Shown: positions 23,350 to 36,380 of the stretch, in pieces
Layout of the letters: each line of letters starts with the position of its first letter
Position numbering within the stretch: position 1 is the first letter of the stretch
From: Batillaria attramentaria
Lineage: Eukaryota; Mollusca; Gastropoda; Batillariidae
DNA length: 64,000 nucleotides
Assembly: GCA_018292915.2 (NCBI GenBank)
Contig: JACVVK020000219.1
Coordinates: 619,501-683,500 of the forward strand
Direction: 5' to 3'
Notes under the pieces: model-generated
Databases searched by the model: none
What the model was told of the DNA's origin: nothing
What the model saw: the letters and a program-made list of their open reading frames with translations, nothing else
Translations under genes and position numbers: made by a program

Positions 23350-23940
23350 GTATGCATGTGTGTTCTGTAGGGATACATGTACTTTGTTTATCCTGTACAG
23401 TGGTATGTCTGTAAAATCTGTCAGTTGTGTCAAAATCAAAAATGCCAAAACAGAGTAATAATAATAATAAAAAAAAAGAAAACATAAGTTTGCCTTTGTG
23501 AACACATAACGATCTTGGAAGAAACAGTTAAGCTCGTCATCACTCCATCACAAGCCATGAGCTTTCCCCCCATACCGGTTGCAAGCCATTTGCGTGGCAA
23601 ACTTTAACATTCACGATAATTCGGCGAGGAAGAAGAAGAAGAAGAAAAACTCCCCTTCATAAACAAACCCCGCATAGTTTTCCCTTGTCCGTGTTTTGAG
23701 AGTTCATGCAGGGATGTATTTTATGGTCCTGCTCTTCTCTGAAAATATTAATCAAGTCATTACGTCAGGGGGAACACAGTTCCGTGTCTGAAAATTGATG
23801 ATAATCTAAAGTTCACTTTAAACGGGCGTTGGAAATGGAGAGTTATGGAACTGCTAGAAAGATCACAAGAGTGTCTTTGTATCCCCTGCAGTGATCATAC
23901 GCAGATCATAGGAAGAACATGAGAAATCTCGTTAAGATTT
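23350..23940. other. No gene recognised
   Basis: Short (AAT)n at 23455 and (GAA)n at 23628; the rest shows nothing. Confidence 0.5.
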
Positions 23941-23966
23941 TTTTGTTGTTGTTGTCGCTGTTTTGT

Positions 23967-24355
<389 letters not shown>

Positions 24356-24659
24356 AGAACAAAAGATGAAGAGAAAAAGGTAACTGAGACCGAGACACAG
24401 ACTCAGACATAGAGACACAAAAAAGACACACGCAGACACAGACAAAGACACAGAGAGAGAGGGAGCTAACGACCTGTCAGAAAGGTTTCACTGATGCGGA
24501 TAATTGTAAGATCGGGTGCAGAAAATCAAACCATTGTGCTGACTTCTCCTCCAAATGGCTTTTCATCCCAAGTGCTGTGCTTCGATTAATAGTCCTACCG
24601 GTGCCCTGACCGAAACCACGAGACCCAATGTTGTTTCTTTTTTTCTTTTTTTTTTTTTT

Positions 24660-25530
24660 GCCTTAGATTGACGTAATGCGCGTCTGTGGTCGCATAAACA
24701 CTTTAGTTAGGGGCGACACACAATCTTAGGTCTGCTTACTCAAAACGCCACTCGTGGTGGAAAAGGACGTTAAACTCCCAAACACCCACACCCACCCACC
24801 CTACTCAAAACGCTTGTGTACACATGAGCTATCGTAAATCACACGCATGGCAGAGTTTTATTATTATTATTATTATTTTAACATAAATCACGAGAACGAA
24901 CTTTGTTTCTTTTAGTCTTGTATTGACGTAGTGCGTATCTCTGGTCTTGTAAACACTTTGCTTAGGAGAGGGATGACGTCTTATGGTCAGTTCTGCTTAC
25001 TCAAGACGCTGGTACACATGAGCTATCGTGATTCTCTCGCGCGGCAGAGATTTTGACATAAATCGCGAGACTGAATGTTCAGCTTTCCTTGTTGCCTTAT
25101 GTTGACGTAATGCGTGTCCATGGTAGCGTAAACATTTTAGTTACGAGAGGGAAAGAGTCTTAGTTCTGCTTACCCGAAACGCTGGTATACACATGAGCTA
25201 TCGTGGATCTCCCGCACGACAGAGATTTTTACATAAACCACGTCTTACATTGACGTAATGCGCGTCAGTGATCTCGTAAACATTTTCTTCTTTATAGAGG
25301 GACAAAGTCTTAGTTCTGCTTACCCGAAACGCTGGTATGCACATGAGCTATCGTGGATCTCCCGCACGGCAGACCGTTGTTTCTTTTGATCGTATATTGA
25401 CGTAATGTGTGTCTGCAGTCGCTTAAACACTTTTTTCCTTTCTTTTTTTAGGAGAGGGACAAAGTCTATTAAAGGCTCTGTTTACACAACACGCTGGTAC
25501 ACAAGAGCTATCGTGGACAGCGACATGAAG
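24660..25530 (+). repeat. Tandem repeat of about 150-190 bp, five diverged units
   Basis: Each unit has TTGACGTAATGCG, CGTAAACACTTT, GTCTTAGTTCTGCTTAC and ACACATGAGCTATCGTG. The first carries the ultra-short S1 insertion. Confidence 0.8.
24757..24802 (+). mobile_element. SINE S1, ultra-short 3' insertion
   Basis: Only about 46 bp (GTGGTGGAAAAGGACGTTAA and tail), yet flanked by TACTCAAAACGC on both sides. This is a genuine, severely 5'-truncated insertion. Confidence 0.8.
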
Positions 25531-26415
25531 TGGCACCTACTGGTGCACAGTGGCTGACACTTTTTAACAAGTCTGATTATGTAGATGGTAGGAGATGGTC
25601 AGGCTTGGGCTCTTAAGAGTTAAACTGTTGAACGCCCGACCAACCAACCAACCAATTGCCAACGCACTAAACTTTGCAAGTTTGCGCACTCGATTCCCCC
25701 ACCCGCTATTGGTCTTGTTGCCACCCGCACAGCTGTAGTCAATAGCCCCCCCCCCCCCCCCCCCCCCCCCCAACCATTTTTTTGTCCCTCCCCGAGAGGA
25801 AAAATTCAGGTAATTTCAGGCAAGCAATTTTTGCACCTGGAGATGGCAATTACGTATCGGAGAAAATTTTGTTGTGCTTGCCAAAGCAAGGATTCCACGT
25901 GATTCACGTGCACGGAGAGTGCGTGAGGGTGTTATTCTGCTTGAGGGATTTGCCTGTCACTGTGAGCGTGAAAATCGTGATTCTGTTTTCTGGCAGGCTA
26001 GAATTTTCTCAGAATCAATGTCGCGAGAATCATGATTGTTTGCCGATGCATTGGGACTCGTCTACCTCATGTCATGTAATGGAAACGCGAATGTACCGTA
26101 CAAACTGTCAAAACTATTGGAAACAGTTTGCAAGCGTAGTCCTTTCTTTTTTTTAAACGAAGCTGTACCTTTTGCTTATGTTTATACTTTCCACCAAAAA
26201 ACTTTAAAAAAGCGTATTTCTTCAAGGTATGTGGCAGCTTTATGCTGCTCGTGTGTTTCTTTCGTATTTCTCTTTTTTCCTGGGAGTTGAAGTAAGTTCA
26301 TGTAATTTATTCCTAACTTCCTGGGGGGATAGGGGAAAAAATGAAATGCAAAGGATACAGCATGTGCAGTGCATTATATTCTATCCCCAGTACATAGAGA
26401 CATACAGACATACAG

Positions 26416-26588
26416 GGTGTGGGTGGGTGTCTGGGGGTTTAACGTCCTTTTCCACCACATACGGGTGATATCAAAGACGGGGCAACGATGAAAAAGCCAG
26501 CACAAATATTTGGCCCCAGCCGGGATACGAACTCACGACCCGAGCATTAGAAGTCCAACGCTCTACCATTCGACCACCACGGCTCCCC
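26416..26588 (-). mobile_element. SINE S1, full-length
   Basis: ACAGACATACAG is on both sides; inserted at the edge of a (CATA)n block. Confidence 0.9.
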
Positions 26589-26589
26589 A

Positions 26590-27170
26590 CAGACATACAG
26601 ACACACATACAGACATACGTACATACTTATTGTACAGACAGACATATGGACATACATCGCGCACACATACATACATACACACATACATCGCACACACATA
26701 CATACATACACACATACATACATACATACCTATATATATACAGACAGGCAGAGAGACATACATACATACATGATGCACACACCAAAAAAAAAACATACCT
26801 CCATACCTCCATACCTCCATACATACATACATGCATACATCCATCCATCCATCCATACATACATACATACATACATACATACATACATACATACATACAT
26901 ACATACATACATACATACATACATACATACATACTGTAACATAACACATGCATACATACACAAATACCTATTATCAAAATGCATACAAACATAACAAAAT
27001 GCATGCATAATACATTCATAGCGCGTATATACATGTTCAAACTGACATACATACATACATACCTCAACAAATACATACATAACTGAGTACATACATACAT
27101 ACATACATACATACATACGGGTGGGTGGGTGGGTGTTTGGGGGTTTAACGTCCTTTTCCACCACGTAACA

Positions 27171-27204
<34 letters not shown>

Positions 27205-27240
27205 CATACATACATACATCCACGCATACATACATATATA
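26590..27240 (+). repeat. (CATA)n block, 650 bp
   Basis: Tetranucleotide block with CATC variants and an S1 fragment. All long frames here are artefacts. Confidence 0.97.
27119..27167 (-). mobile_element. SINE S1, 3' fragment in (CATA)n
   Basis: Tail and GTTTAACGTCCTTTTCCACC only, embedded in the tetranucleotide block. Confidence 0.8.
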
Positions 27241-27392
27241 GTGTTAAAGTGCTGTAACAAAATAATACTTCTCAACCCCCAGACTCTGTGCGCACAGTAT
27301 CGACAGAGACAACCGGAAGTGTGCCTGAACACAGTGCAATACATGAAACAATCCATTGTGTCAAACACTCAACTGTTCAAGTTCAGTTCAAG

Positions 27393-27575
27393 TCGGCGGA
27401 CTTAGATGGTTTAGCGACGGACTCTAGATCGGAGAGTCGAGGGTTCAATTCAAACTCTGATAGAGTTAAAATTTGTGCAGGAATTTTCCAGTGCCCCCGG
27501 GTTTTTTGTTGTTGTTTTTTTTTTTTTTAATCACACTTGTGGTGGACAAAAGACGTTAACACCTACGGTCTCGCA
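27393..27575 (+). mobile_element. Diverged tRNA-derived SINE
   Basis: The head has a box-A-like TTAGATGGTTTAGCG and box B GGTTCAATTC. The end GTGGTGGACAAAAGACGTTAA resembles the S1 core. It may be an older relative of S1 with another tRNA head. Confidence 0.5.
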
Positions 27576-27973
27576 GACCCTAACAATAATATGTGTGCAT
27601 GTGACCGACTCTCATACGCTCCGCACAGTGGAAGATTCCCCCAAAGGATGGATCCAATACTACTTGAGAAATAGGGTTTAGTATGCAAGAACCCAGCTTT
27701 AGATCTAGCACACTTGGAAAAACTCCCACCCACTCATCCACCCACTCTTTGTTTCTTCTTGTACTTTCGTTTGTTTCTTTGTTGTCTTTGTATATTTATT
27801 GGTTAGTCACCCCCCACCCACCCATCCCTCCCTCTCCCCCCCCCCCCCTCTCATCGCCCGCGCAACAAGCGTCACTGGAGACGGAGATTCTGAAATGAAA
27901 AAAAAAAAAAAAAAAATTGAGGGCAATTTTCGCCACAAATTTGGCTGCTGGGAAAGGGGAAAAGCGTTTTTGG

Positions 27974-28055
27974 CAATGAAAGATTTCACCAAATGTTGAA
28001 TGAGTCTGTCATGGATAAAGGATAAAGGGGACGAAATGACGAGAAAACTAGCAGG

Positions 28056-28127
<72 letters not shown>

Positions 28128-28658
28128 AGGGGGAGGGGGGGGGTGTGCGTGGGTGAACTGACAAGGTTGCTTTTGCTGCTGTCATTTCCCCCATCGCTGA
28201 AGTTGCGATCCTATTTTCCTTTTTGAAATTTCATTCGGATGGAGCGGCTTCGCTCGAGGTCAAAGTGAAATGAAGGGGTTTCTCCCCAGCGTAAATTCGA
28301 GGGTTTTGCTATTTTGTTTTAATACATTTTCTGTGTCGTCTACTTTGGTTTTTAATTTTTCTCAGTCTGGATATTGTGGCCTTTTGTGTGACCTGTCTGC
28401 GACCACTCACCCCCCCCCCCCCCTCTTCCGCTCAACCCCCTTAACCCCGCCACCAGTCCACGGTGAAAAGGACATTGAACCAGCAACCAGCCTGCTGACC
28501 AACTAACCAAGCCACCACACACCGTCCAAGCCAATCCAAAGTCCGCATACACAAGGGGGATATTCAAAATGGACACCATTTTTTTCCCGTTGCTTCAAAA
28601 GTTCCGACGACGATTCCTCTCATCAAAACTACAGCACGCATGCACGCATGCACGCGCG

Positions 28659-28725
<67 letters not shown>

Positions 28726-28813
28726 TTTCCTCCTAGTTTTCTCGTCATTTCGTCCCCTTTATCCTTTATCCATGACAGACTCATTTTTAACGTTTGGTGA
28801 AATCTTTGCGCGA
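27974..28813. repeat. Large inverted repeat
   Basis: 27974-28062 and 28725-28813 are inverted copies (GGATAAAGGATAAAGGGGAC and its complement). Each is followed on the inside by (GT)n or (CA)n. The loop is about 600 bp. Confidence 0.85.
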
Positions 28814-29141
28814 ACACACACACACACACACACACACACTCCTGAAACCCCAACCCCCAGTGTAGCATGTCCACTCCAATCAAAAGGCTTAGTGGTCATC
28901 AGGAAACACCGTCTGGTGGACAGGGGAGATGGTTCCTTTATCAGGACGCGCCGTCCTTATATCCGGTTCGGATTTCCAAGACAGCCTCGGCTGTCAAGAA
29001 GTAAATCCCATGGTACCGTAGACGATACTCTGTACAATGAAGTTCGTTAGTGTTTACTTGGAGGGGAGATGGGAGGGTGGTGAGGGGAAGGTGGGGTTGG
29101 AAGCGGAGACCATAGTCCTGAGCTTCGGTCTTCACAATTAA

Positions 29142-29310
29142 GGGGAGCCGGGGTGGTCAAATATTAGAGCGTTGGACTTCTAATGCTCGGGTCGTGAGTT
29201 CGATCCCGGCTGGGCCAAATATTTGTGCTGGCTTTTTCATCGTTGCCCCGTCTTTGATATCACCTTATGTGGTGGAACAGGACGTTAAACCCCCAAACAC
29301 CCACCCACCC
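29142..29310 (+). mobile_element. SINE S1, full-length
   Basis: CTTCACAAT before and after; box A mutated (TGGTCAAATAT). Confidence 0.9.
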
Positions 29311-30130
29311 TTCACAATGTAAGGTGTAATTTGAGAACAGCAGCGGCGAAAATGCATCTGCAAAGAGAACCGTCAAACCCACCACACCGATAAAAAAAAC
29401 ATGACTTACTGAACCTTCACGATATGCACGACCATATATCCTTGTACCCTCTGGTTACTCGTGAGATACAGGGTCTCTGAAAGGATGTGGCGACTGGGAG
29501 TGTCACAGAGCAAGGGAATGATGTCTGTCTGATAATCCTACGCACATGTATTTCATTTGACAAACAACGCTGCTTGAAATAACACAGATCACCGTCAAAC
29601 GAAGCCCTGCTTTCTTCGCAAGGGGTCTTGTCCCTGTTTACTTGAACCACTAAGCCTACAGTTTAAACACGTTGTTTGTTTCCCATGTTGTTATAACGGA
29701 AAGGTTGTCGTCAGTATGGCAGAATGCTGTTTGTTTGTTTGTTTGTTTGTTTTGTTTGTTTATTTGCTGTTGTTGGGGTATTTTTTTGTTTGTTTGTTTG
29801 GGTGTTTTTTGGGGGGTGGGTGGGGGTGGGTGTCGTGGTTGTTATGTAAGGGAATATGTTTAGTACAACAAAATGTTTTATTAGTGCCATTATTTCTGTA
29901 AGGATCGTCTTCAGAATAGCACAATGTTGTTTATTGCTGTTACACTTATGTAAGGATTATTTTTAGTTCAGCAGAACGTTCTCATCCAACCTCCACCTCA
30001 TCCTTGGCAAAATAAAAATTAGCTGGATCCAGAGAACTTGGACTTTCGGCCGAGCAAATTAAGCATTTGTACTAGTCTTTGACCACAACATAAGCATTTC
30101 ATCTGCGGAAAATGCCGTTTTCTGCAGGGG
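29310..30130. other. No gene recognised
   Basis: Contains a (TTTG)n at 29730-29760 and (GGGT)n at 29810-29830. Three loose repeats of TGTAAGGAT..T.TTCAG..AGCA lie at 29695-29985. Confidence 0.5.
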
Positions 30131-30185
30131 AAAAATGTATGTTTGTCACTTCCGTTTTTGTGGGATTTTCAGCTGGGTTGGGTTT

Positions 30186-30189
<4 letters not shown>

Positions 30190-30243
<54 letters not shown>
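30190..30243 (+). repeat. (CT)n
   Basis: Flanked by GCAGAAAA-type sequence as at 1980-2150. Confidence 0.95.
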
Positions 30244-30246
<3 letters not shown>

Positions 30247-30640
30247 GTGCAAACGTGCTTTTTCCTGTAGAAAACAAATCTGCAAAAAAACAGACTGATT
30301 TTATTGTCGATTTTTTTTTTTTTTTTTTTTTTAGAAAAACTGCTGTTTTGTTATGTTTTGCCAACATTATGCTTTCTCATCGTAAATCGCTGTCTCATAA
30401 AACACCTTCAAACCACCACGTTACACCCCCGTGGCACACTACACGTCCTAGCGATCGTGATGGTTTAAGTCAAGCTACTCGTTTGCATGCTCCAAGAACG
30501 GAACATGAGCCAAAAACAGCTCCTGGGGATTTCACTGATGAACGCGTTTGAAGTGCGCGTGACCGTCAAGTCGTGACGGAGGAAGACGTGACGAGATCAA
30601 CAAACAAAATTAACTTTCATCCTACGATTGGCTTCGTAGC

Positions 30641-30804
30641 GGGGGAGCCGGGGTGGCCGAATGGTAGAGCGTTGGACTTCTAATGCTCGGGTCGTGAGTT
30701 CGTATGCTGACTGAGGCCAAATAGTTGTGCTTTTTCATCGTTGCCCCGTCTTTGATATCACCCGCATGTGGTGGAAAAGGACGTTAAACCCCCAAACCTA
30801 CCCA
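30641..30804 (+). mobile_element. SINE S1, full-length, target duplication
   Basis: GGCTTCGTAGC at 30630-30640 and 30805-30815. Confidence 0.93.
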
Positions 30805-31474
30805 GGCTTCGTAGCTTACATTACGCAGGACTGCTTCAGGACTTCTTTTTTATATTGTTATTTTTCTTGATCGTCCCTATTGAGAAATTCGGGTCGCGCG
30901 TCGTTCCTGTGCAGCGCCACCCTCTCAAAATTACTGATTCGGGACTTTTTTTTTATGGTACTCGATTATACCTTTTGGAACATTCCGGTCGCTTCTCCGA
31001 GGGCAGCAGGTCGTGGCGGTGCAGCGCCAACCATTTCCCCAAACTGCGCGCGCCGATTTCGCCTTTCGTCTCATCTCTGACACAGTTGATAATCGCTACG
31101 CGCAAGTAGGTCCATCAGTGCACTGCGAGCGTGACTCGTAAGCAGCCAAAACCTCCCCGCCGAACAAAACACGCGAAGCAACCGAACTGGAACCGAAGCA
31201 CTACGCCAACGATTGATCACATCCGCAAAGTAGTTCCCGGGAAACGTGAGCCTGGTTTGATTATCGTCGGTTTAGCTGTATTTAGCGTGTTGTTAACAGA
31301 TTTCATAGCAGCTTAGATATCTGTATTGCCACAGACATGTAGAGGATACCGATAACTGTTTCTCTTCTATCGCGCAGAGAATTGCCTTGGTCCTTTTTTT
31401 ATTTTTTGCGTAGGCAAAACCGTGCCAAAAGTATCGTTTACAAACCAACAACAACAACAAATCTCAGGAATCAG

Positions 31475-31766
31475 GGCCCGTATGTAAAAGTCGAGGTTAA
31501 CTTAACCCACGGCTGCGGGCCTAACCCAGACTAGGACAAAAGAAACCCAAAAGCAAAATTAGATTTAAAATAAAAAGCGAAGAAAGGATGAAAAAAAAAA
31601 TCCTTCTATAACGGCTCAGGCGCCTTCCTAGAATGGGCCCGCTTCCTGATTTAAAACAAAACAACAACAATAACAACAACAACATTAACCCTAGAGCTAG
31701 TTTAGTTCGAGATTAGACTTTTACCCGGGGCTAAAAGCCCTAACCTCGACTATTACATACGGGCCC
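31475..31766 (+). mobile_element. MITE family M1, copy 2
   Basis: About 290 bp with both ends: GGGCCCGTATGTAAAAGTCG at the left and the inverted form CTATTACATACGGGCCC at the right. Same interior order as the copy at position 1, including AACCCTAGAGCTAGTTTAG. Confidence 0.85.
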
Positions 31767-32110
31767 TGGTTTTCAGGGAGGGGAGGTTTTTTTCAAGCGT
31801 TACACCGGCGGCAGGGGGACCGGCAGCCGCGCAGTCAGTAACCAAACTTCTCTGACCAATCACTGAGCTCCTGGCCTTCCGTGCGGTCCTGCTCATTTCC
31901 TGATCCGATTTGTTGTCAGTGCGCGCGGTGTGCGAAATGCGACTGCTTGTTAGCCTACGACAGAACACGTAATCCACTTCTGTTCTACCGCTCCCGTTTT
32001 AGGTTTGTCCAAGTCCTCAGCTGTACAAAAGGAGGGACCTACTGGCAGTCTGTTTTGTCATGCACATCAAAGTACAGAATTGACGATCGTTCTTGTGCGT
32101 GTGGTTACGA

Positions 32111-32266
32111 GGGTGGGTGTTTGGGGGTTTAACGTCCTTTTCCGCCACATACGGGTGATATCAAAGACGGGGCAACGATGAAACAGCCAGCACAGCCAGC
32201 CGGGATACGAACTCACGACCCGAGCATTAGAAGTCCAACGCTCTACCATTCGGTCACCCCGGCTCG
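32111..32266 (-). mobile_element. SINE S1, internal deletion
   Basis: GTGGTTACGA at 32101-32110 and 32270-32279. The CAAATATTTGGCC stretch is replaced by a short repeat of CAGCCAG. Confidence 0.9.
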
Positions 32267-32937
32267 CATGTGGTTACGAAGTAGAAGACGCATCCCCTTA
32301 CTTAAAAAAGTGCCCCCTGTTTCATCATGCACGTAGTTTGACAATAGCTTTACTACCGTATGACTTCAACGTCGATGTCCTCTTGAAAAGAAGCCCCACC
32401 CAATCTCTGTATCAAAATACAAACCTTTTACAAACCGTACAACAATTTACGGACTTATCGGGTCGCTTCGCCATTTAAATTTCTAAACCTGTTTCTAATA
32501 CTGTTTACTGCATTACGGTAATCCTTCAATGAATAAAAAAAAAAATGTTTAAACCAAAGAACACTAGGCGAATTACATAGGAGTTTGTGTTGCTGCCATG
32601 TTAAATTCCTCAGGTTTGTTGTTGTTGTGGTTGTTGTTGTTGTCTCCCAGTACTCAGCTGTCAGAAGGAAGGGACCTACCGGCAGCCTTGTTTTGTCGCG
32701 CACATCGAAATACGGAAAATAGACCACTGGGCGAATTTCATAGGATTTTCTGTTGCTGCCATGTTAAATTCCTCAGTTTGTTGTTGTTGTTGTTGTTGTC
32801 GTTGTTTTCTCCAAATCCTCAACTGTAAGAAGGGAGGGACCTGCCGGCAGTACAGGGAATAGAACATTGGGCGGATTTCATAGGATTTTGTGTCGCTCTC
32901 TCCCTCCCTCCCTCCCCCCCCTCTCTCTCTCTCTCTC

Positions 32938-33100
32938 GGGGAGCCGGGGTGGCCGAATGGTAGTGCGTTGGACTTCTAATGCTAGGGTCGTGAGTTTGTA
33001 TCCCGGCTGGGGCCAAATATTTGTGAGGGTTTTTTCATCGCCTTTGAATCGTCTTTGAGTGGTGGAAAAGGACGTTAAACCCCCAAACACCCACCCACCC
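32938..33100 (+). mobile_element. SINE S1 in a (CT)n tract
   Basis: Complete head; core shortened around GCCTTTGAATCGTCTTTGAG. (CT)n lies on both sides. Confidence 0.88.
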
Positions 33101-33659
33101 CACCTCTCTCTCTCTCTCTCTCTTGCTCTTACTCAAAGATTCCAGTTCAATTTAGTCCGAATACTTACTTCCATAGTGTATGGCTGTTAAGCAGGACAGT
33201 TTGCATGCAAGGGAGGCCTTCCAGTGCCTAACAACTCTGTCCTGAAATGAAGGTTCCATCAACGTCATCATCATTTCCTGTCCATCATTTCCCATCAACA
33301 TCTTGCGTCCTGTCTTTGTCCTATATAATGGAAGCGAATGGGCACTAATACCACGGCTCTTATTACAGTTCTTCGGCGTAACCTCAATGCTATAATACTC
33401 TCATTGATAATGTACACGCCATGTCAGACTGCAGTGAATCATGCCCGCGACAGACTAGGTGCTCACTGAAGGAAAGTCAACGTGATGACCTGAAACTCGT
33501 ATTTTATGGTCGACAGTTTTCCCCAAGTATCCTCATGGCCGAAGAAAACACGACAGTTCTGCTGACGTAAAAAAAAAAAAAAAAAAAAAAAAAGCGTCAC
33601 GTGAAGCATTCTTTTGGCTCAGTGCCAGCATGTGTGATGCTGTCAATGCGCTGGTGTCT

Positions 33660-33953
33660 TTCTTTTTTTGTCTTTTTTTTTTTTTTTTTTTTTGGGGGGG
33701 GGGGGGGGGGGGGCAGCCACAACTCTTTGCCGGCTCCAGTGGTGTTCCTCCCTGGTAATGGGTGGAATCCACGGAGGGCTCGGAAGTTGGGGCAATTTGT
33801 ATTATGCATGATGATGGAGATGAGGATGATGGTAAGATGATGCTATGGAGGTCCGTGTGGTTTGGGACTGCGGGACAGGGCCGCATTCCACGCTTCCTGT
33901 CATAAATGTCCCGGCATGTCCGAAGTGCTAACCACTACACTACGGGGGCCGGG
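33660..33953 (-). mobile_element. SINE S2, internal deletion
   Basis: Both ends are present, but the middle is missing between CATAAATGTCCCGGCATG and the head. GCGCTGGTGTCT flanks both sides. Confidence 0.85.
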
Positions 33954-34078
33954 GCGCTGGTGTCTAGGTGCTTCACCACCCCCAAAAATTCCGAGAGATC
34001 TGCGAACCTGAAAGTCATAAAAACTGCGCTTAGGCCTTTTTTTTTGCGCAGAAAGTGGTATTTTCTGACCGGTATTCC

Positions 34079-34393
34079 AATAGACGACTCCACTCCTGTC
34101 CATCAAAAGCGGCGAGCCCCCAGAAATCAGCCAATTGCGTCCCGCGGCAGAATGAGCACAACACATGGCATGGTCTGGCAAACTTTCTATCCAAACACTA
34201 CAACAAGGAATGTACATATAATCATATGACTAGAACGTGGAAAGAAAGCAGTAAGTCCATTGATGACGTCATTTGAAATCAACCCTTTTTCCCATACAGT
34301 GACGTCATGGGCGTACAGTGTTTTGCCAGTAGACGGCAGAGAAAAAGGACAGGGCTTTGGCCTCGGGCCTTGACAAGTGGAGTCGTCTATTTA
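34079..34393. mobile_element. MITE family M2, copy 1
   Basis: The left end reads TA-GACGACTCCACTCCTGTC and the right end TGACAAGTGGAGTCGTC-TA. The inverted repeat is 12 perfect bases or more, flanked by TA, as in Tc1/mariner-type elements. The interior is non-coding and includes CATGGTCTGGCAAACTTTCT, found inverted in the copy at 41714. Confidence 0.75.
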
Positions 34394-34685
34394 TGGCTCT
34401 TAATGACTTAATTCCTCTCGATAACGACTAGACTGTCCTTTGAAATTTACGGCCTGTTTTCGTGTCAGTCCGTGAAGAATGTTTCCCGCCGAAATGTCGG
34501 CTGGCTTTATCTTGTTTTTAATATGTATTTAGACCTACTTTTTGCTACCTTTCTTTGTTGGTTATTTACGGAGTCTGAACTGCACTTAAGTAGAAAAATT
34601 CTTACATTACATTACTCTAACTTACATTCACTTGTTTTGTGAAGACATCTGAACAGCAGTTGAACGTCTTACAGGGCCCGTGTTA

Positions 34686-34795
34686 ACCAAGTCAAGTCAA
34701 GTCTAAATACTTTATTTATCCCCGTAGGGCAATTCATGCGGGCGAACATAACACACACATAAAATAAGTTAAGATCACTAAACCCCAAGAAAAAT
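34686..34795 (-). mobile_element. LINE 3' UTR fragment
   Basis: The minus strand carries TTGCCCTACGGGGATAAATA, AAGTATTTAG and (ACTTG)n, the usual end of L2-like LINEs. Confidence 0.65.
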
Positions 34796-34808
34796 ATGTT
34801 TAATTGTA

Positions 34809-34889
34809 CTCTCTCTCTCTCTCTCTCTCTCTCCCCCCCTCTCTCTCTCCCTCCCGCCCCCCTCTCTCTATCTCTCACACACACGCGCG

Positions 34890-34981
<92 letters not shown>
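34809..34981 (+). repeat. (CT)n(CG)n(CA)n
   Basis: Next to a LINE 3' end. Confidence 0.97.
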
Positions 34982-35127
34982 GGGAACCAAACCAACATTT
35001 GAACATGACGACCCTGGGTGACCACTTGTCCCTGCTTCTTGTGTTGTACTGTATAGCTGCTATATGTGTTGTCTGAGTAATCTGTATTGTTCTCTTGTGT
35101 TTCTTATTTTAACTGTAAAACTTATAG

Positions 35128-35236
<109 letters not shown>

Positions 35237-35692
35237 GCCTCAATATGTCCATTGGAATGTAATACCTTGTGAAAATTCCTCTTGTTTTTACCCGCTATTT
35301 TAATGGCGTCTGGAGCTTCTACCGAGGGACAGGCGTCAAATTCAAATGAATTTAATCATTAATGTTACTGAGAGATGGGTGGAGCACATATGGGCTTTCC
35401 CAAGCACAGAGTTATATCATCTTGACCCGAACTGAACTGAACTCAACTGTACTGTACTGTCGACAAATCTATGAGTTGCAAGCGGGAACTTCGCTCGCAG
35501 TTTGATCGATAAGCTTGTTACAATAGGCATTCCACCATCATTTAATTCTACTTTCGTGCAACTTCTTGCCAGTCGTAGCGACGCCACAGTAACTTTCGAA
35601 CGGGCTTCACGTCAACAGCCAGCTGTGTCCCTCGCCGTCAGTTCCGAATGTTAACGTCTACGGGGGCCGCCTGCGTAGCAGATCACTTTTTT

Positions 35693-36230
35693 TCTTTTTC
35701 TTTTTTATTTTATTTATTTTATTTATTTTTTTTTATTTTTTTGCTGCCACATCTCTTTGGCGGCTCCAGTGGTATTCCTCCCTGGTAACGGGTGGAATCC
35801 ACAGAGGGCTCGGAAGTTGGGGCAATTTTTATTATGCATGATGATGGAGATGAGGATGATGGTAAGTGAAGCCCGGTGTGTGGAGGTCCGTGTGGTTTGG
35901 GACTGCGGGACAGGGCCGCATTCCACGCTTCCTGTCATAAATATCCCGGCATTAACCAGGCCCGGAAACTACGGCACCTGCGGTGCCGGCCGAGTGATCA
36001 TCCACATCATAAGACGTGTCATACCAAGGGAAGCACCCCCAAAGTCGCACCCGTGAAGTGGGTGAAGCTCGGCTGTGTGGCAACAGCCTCCCCATTGGGC
36101 CCATAGCACACCCACTCTGGGTAGGAGTCGACCTAGGCAGGAAAACTCCCGCTTGCCTCGGCTGGGACTCGAACCCGGGTCTCCCGGTCCATAGTCCGAA
36201 GTGTTAACCACTACACTACGGGGGCCGGTT
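35693..36230 (-). mobile_element. SINE S2, full-length, target duplication
   Basis: CAGATCACTTTTT on both sides. Box A is TAGTGTAGTGG and box B GGTTCGAGTCC on the minus strand. Confidence 0.9.
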
Positions 36231-36329
36231 CAGATCACTTTTTACTGACGATGATGATGACTGGTCACTTGGTAGTGCGTTGCCGAAACTTAGATGCAGC
36301 AAGCTGTGGGATAGTGATAGTGGAAAGGA

Positions 36330-36333
<4 letters not shown>

Positions 36334-36380
<47 letters not shown>

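Noticed and set aside
26563..27368. Several 130-212-codon frames rich in Tyr, Met, Cys and Val
   Set aside because: Tetranucleotide (CATA)n translated; all frames are open.
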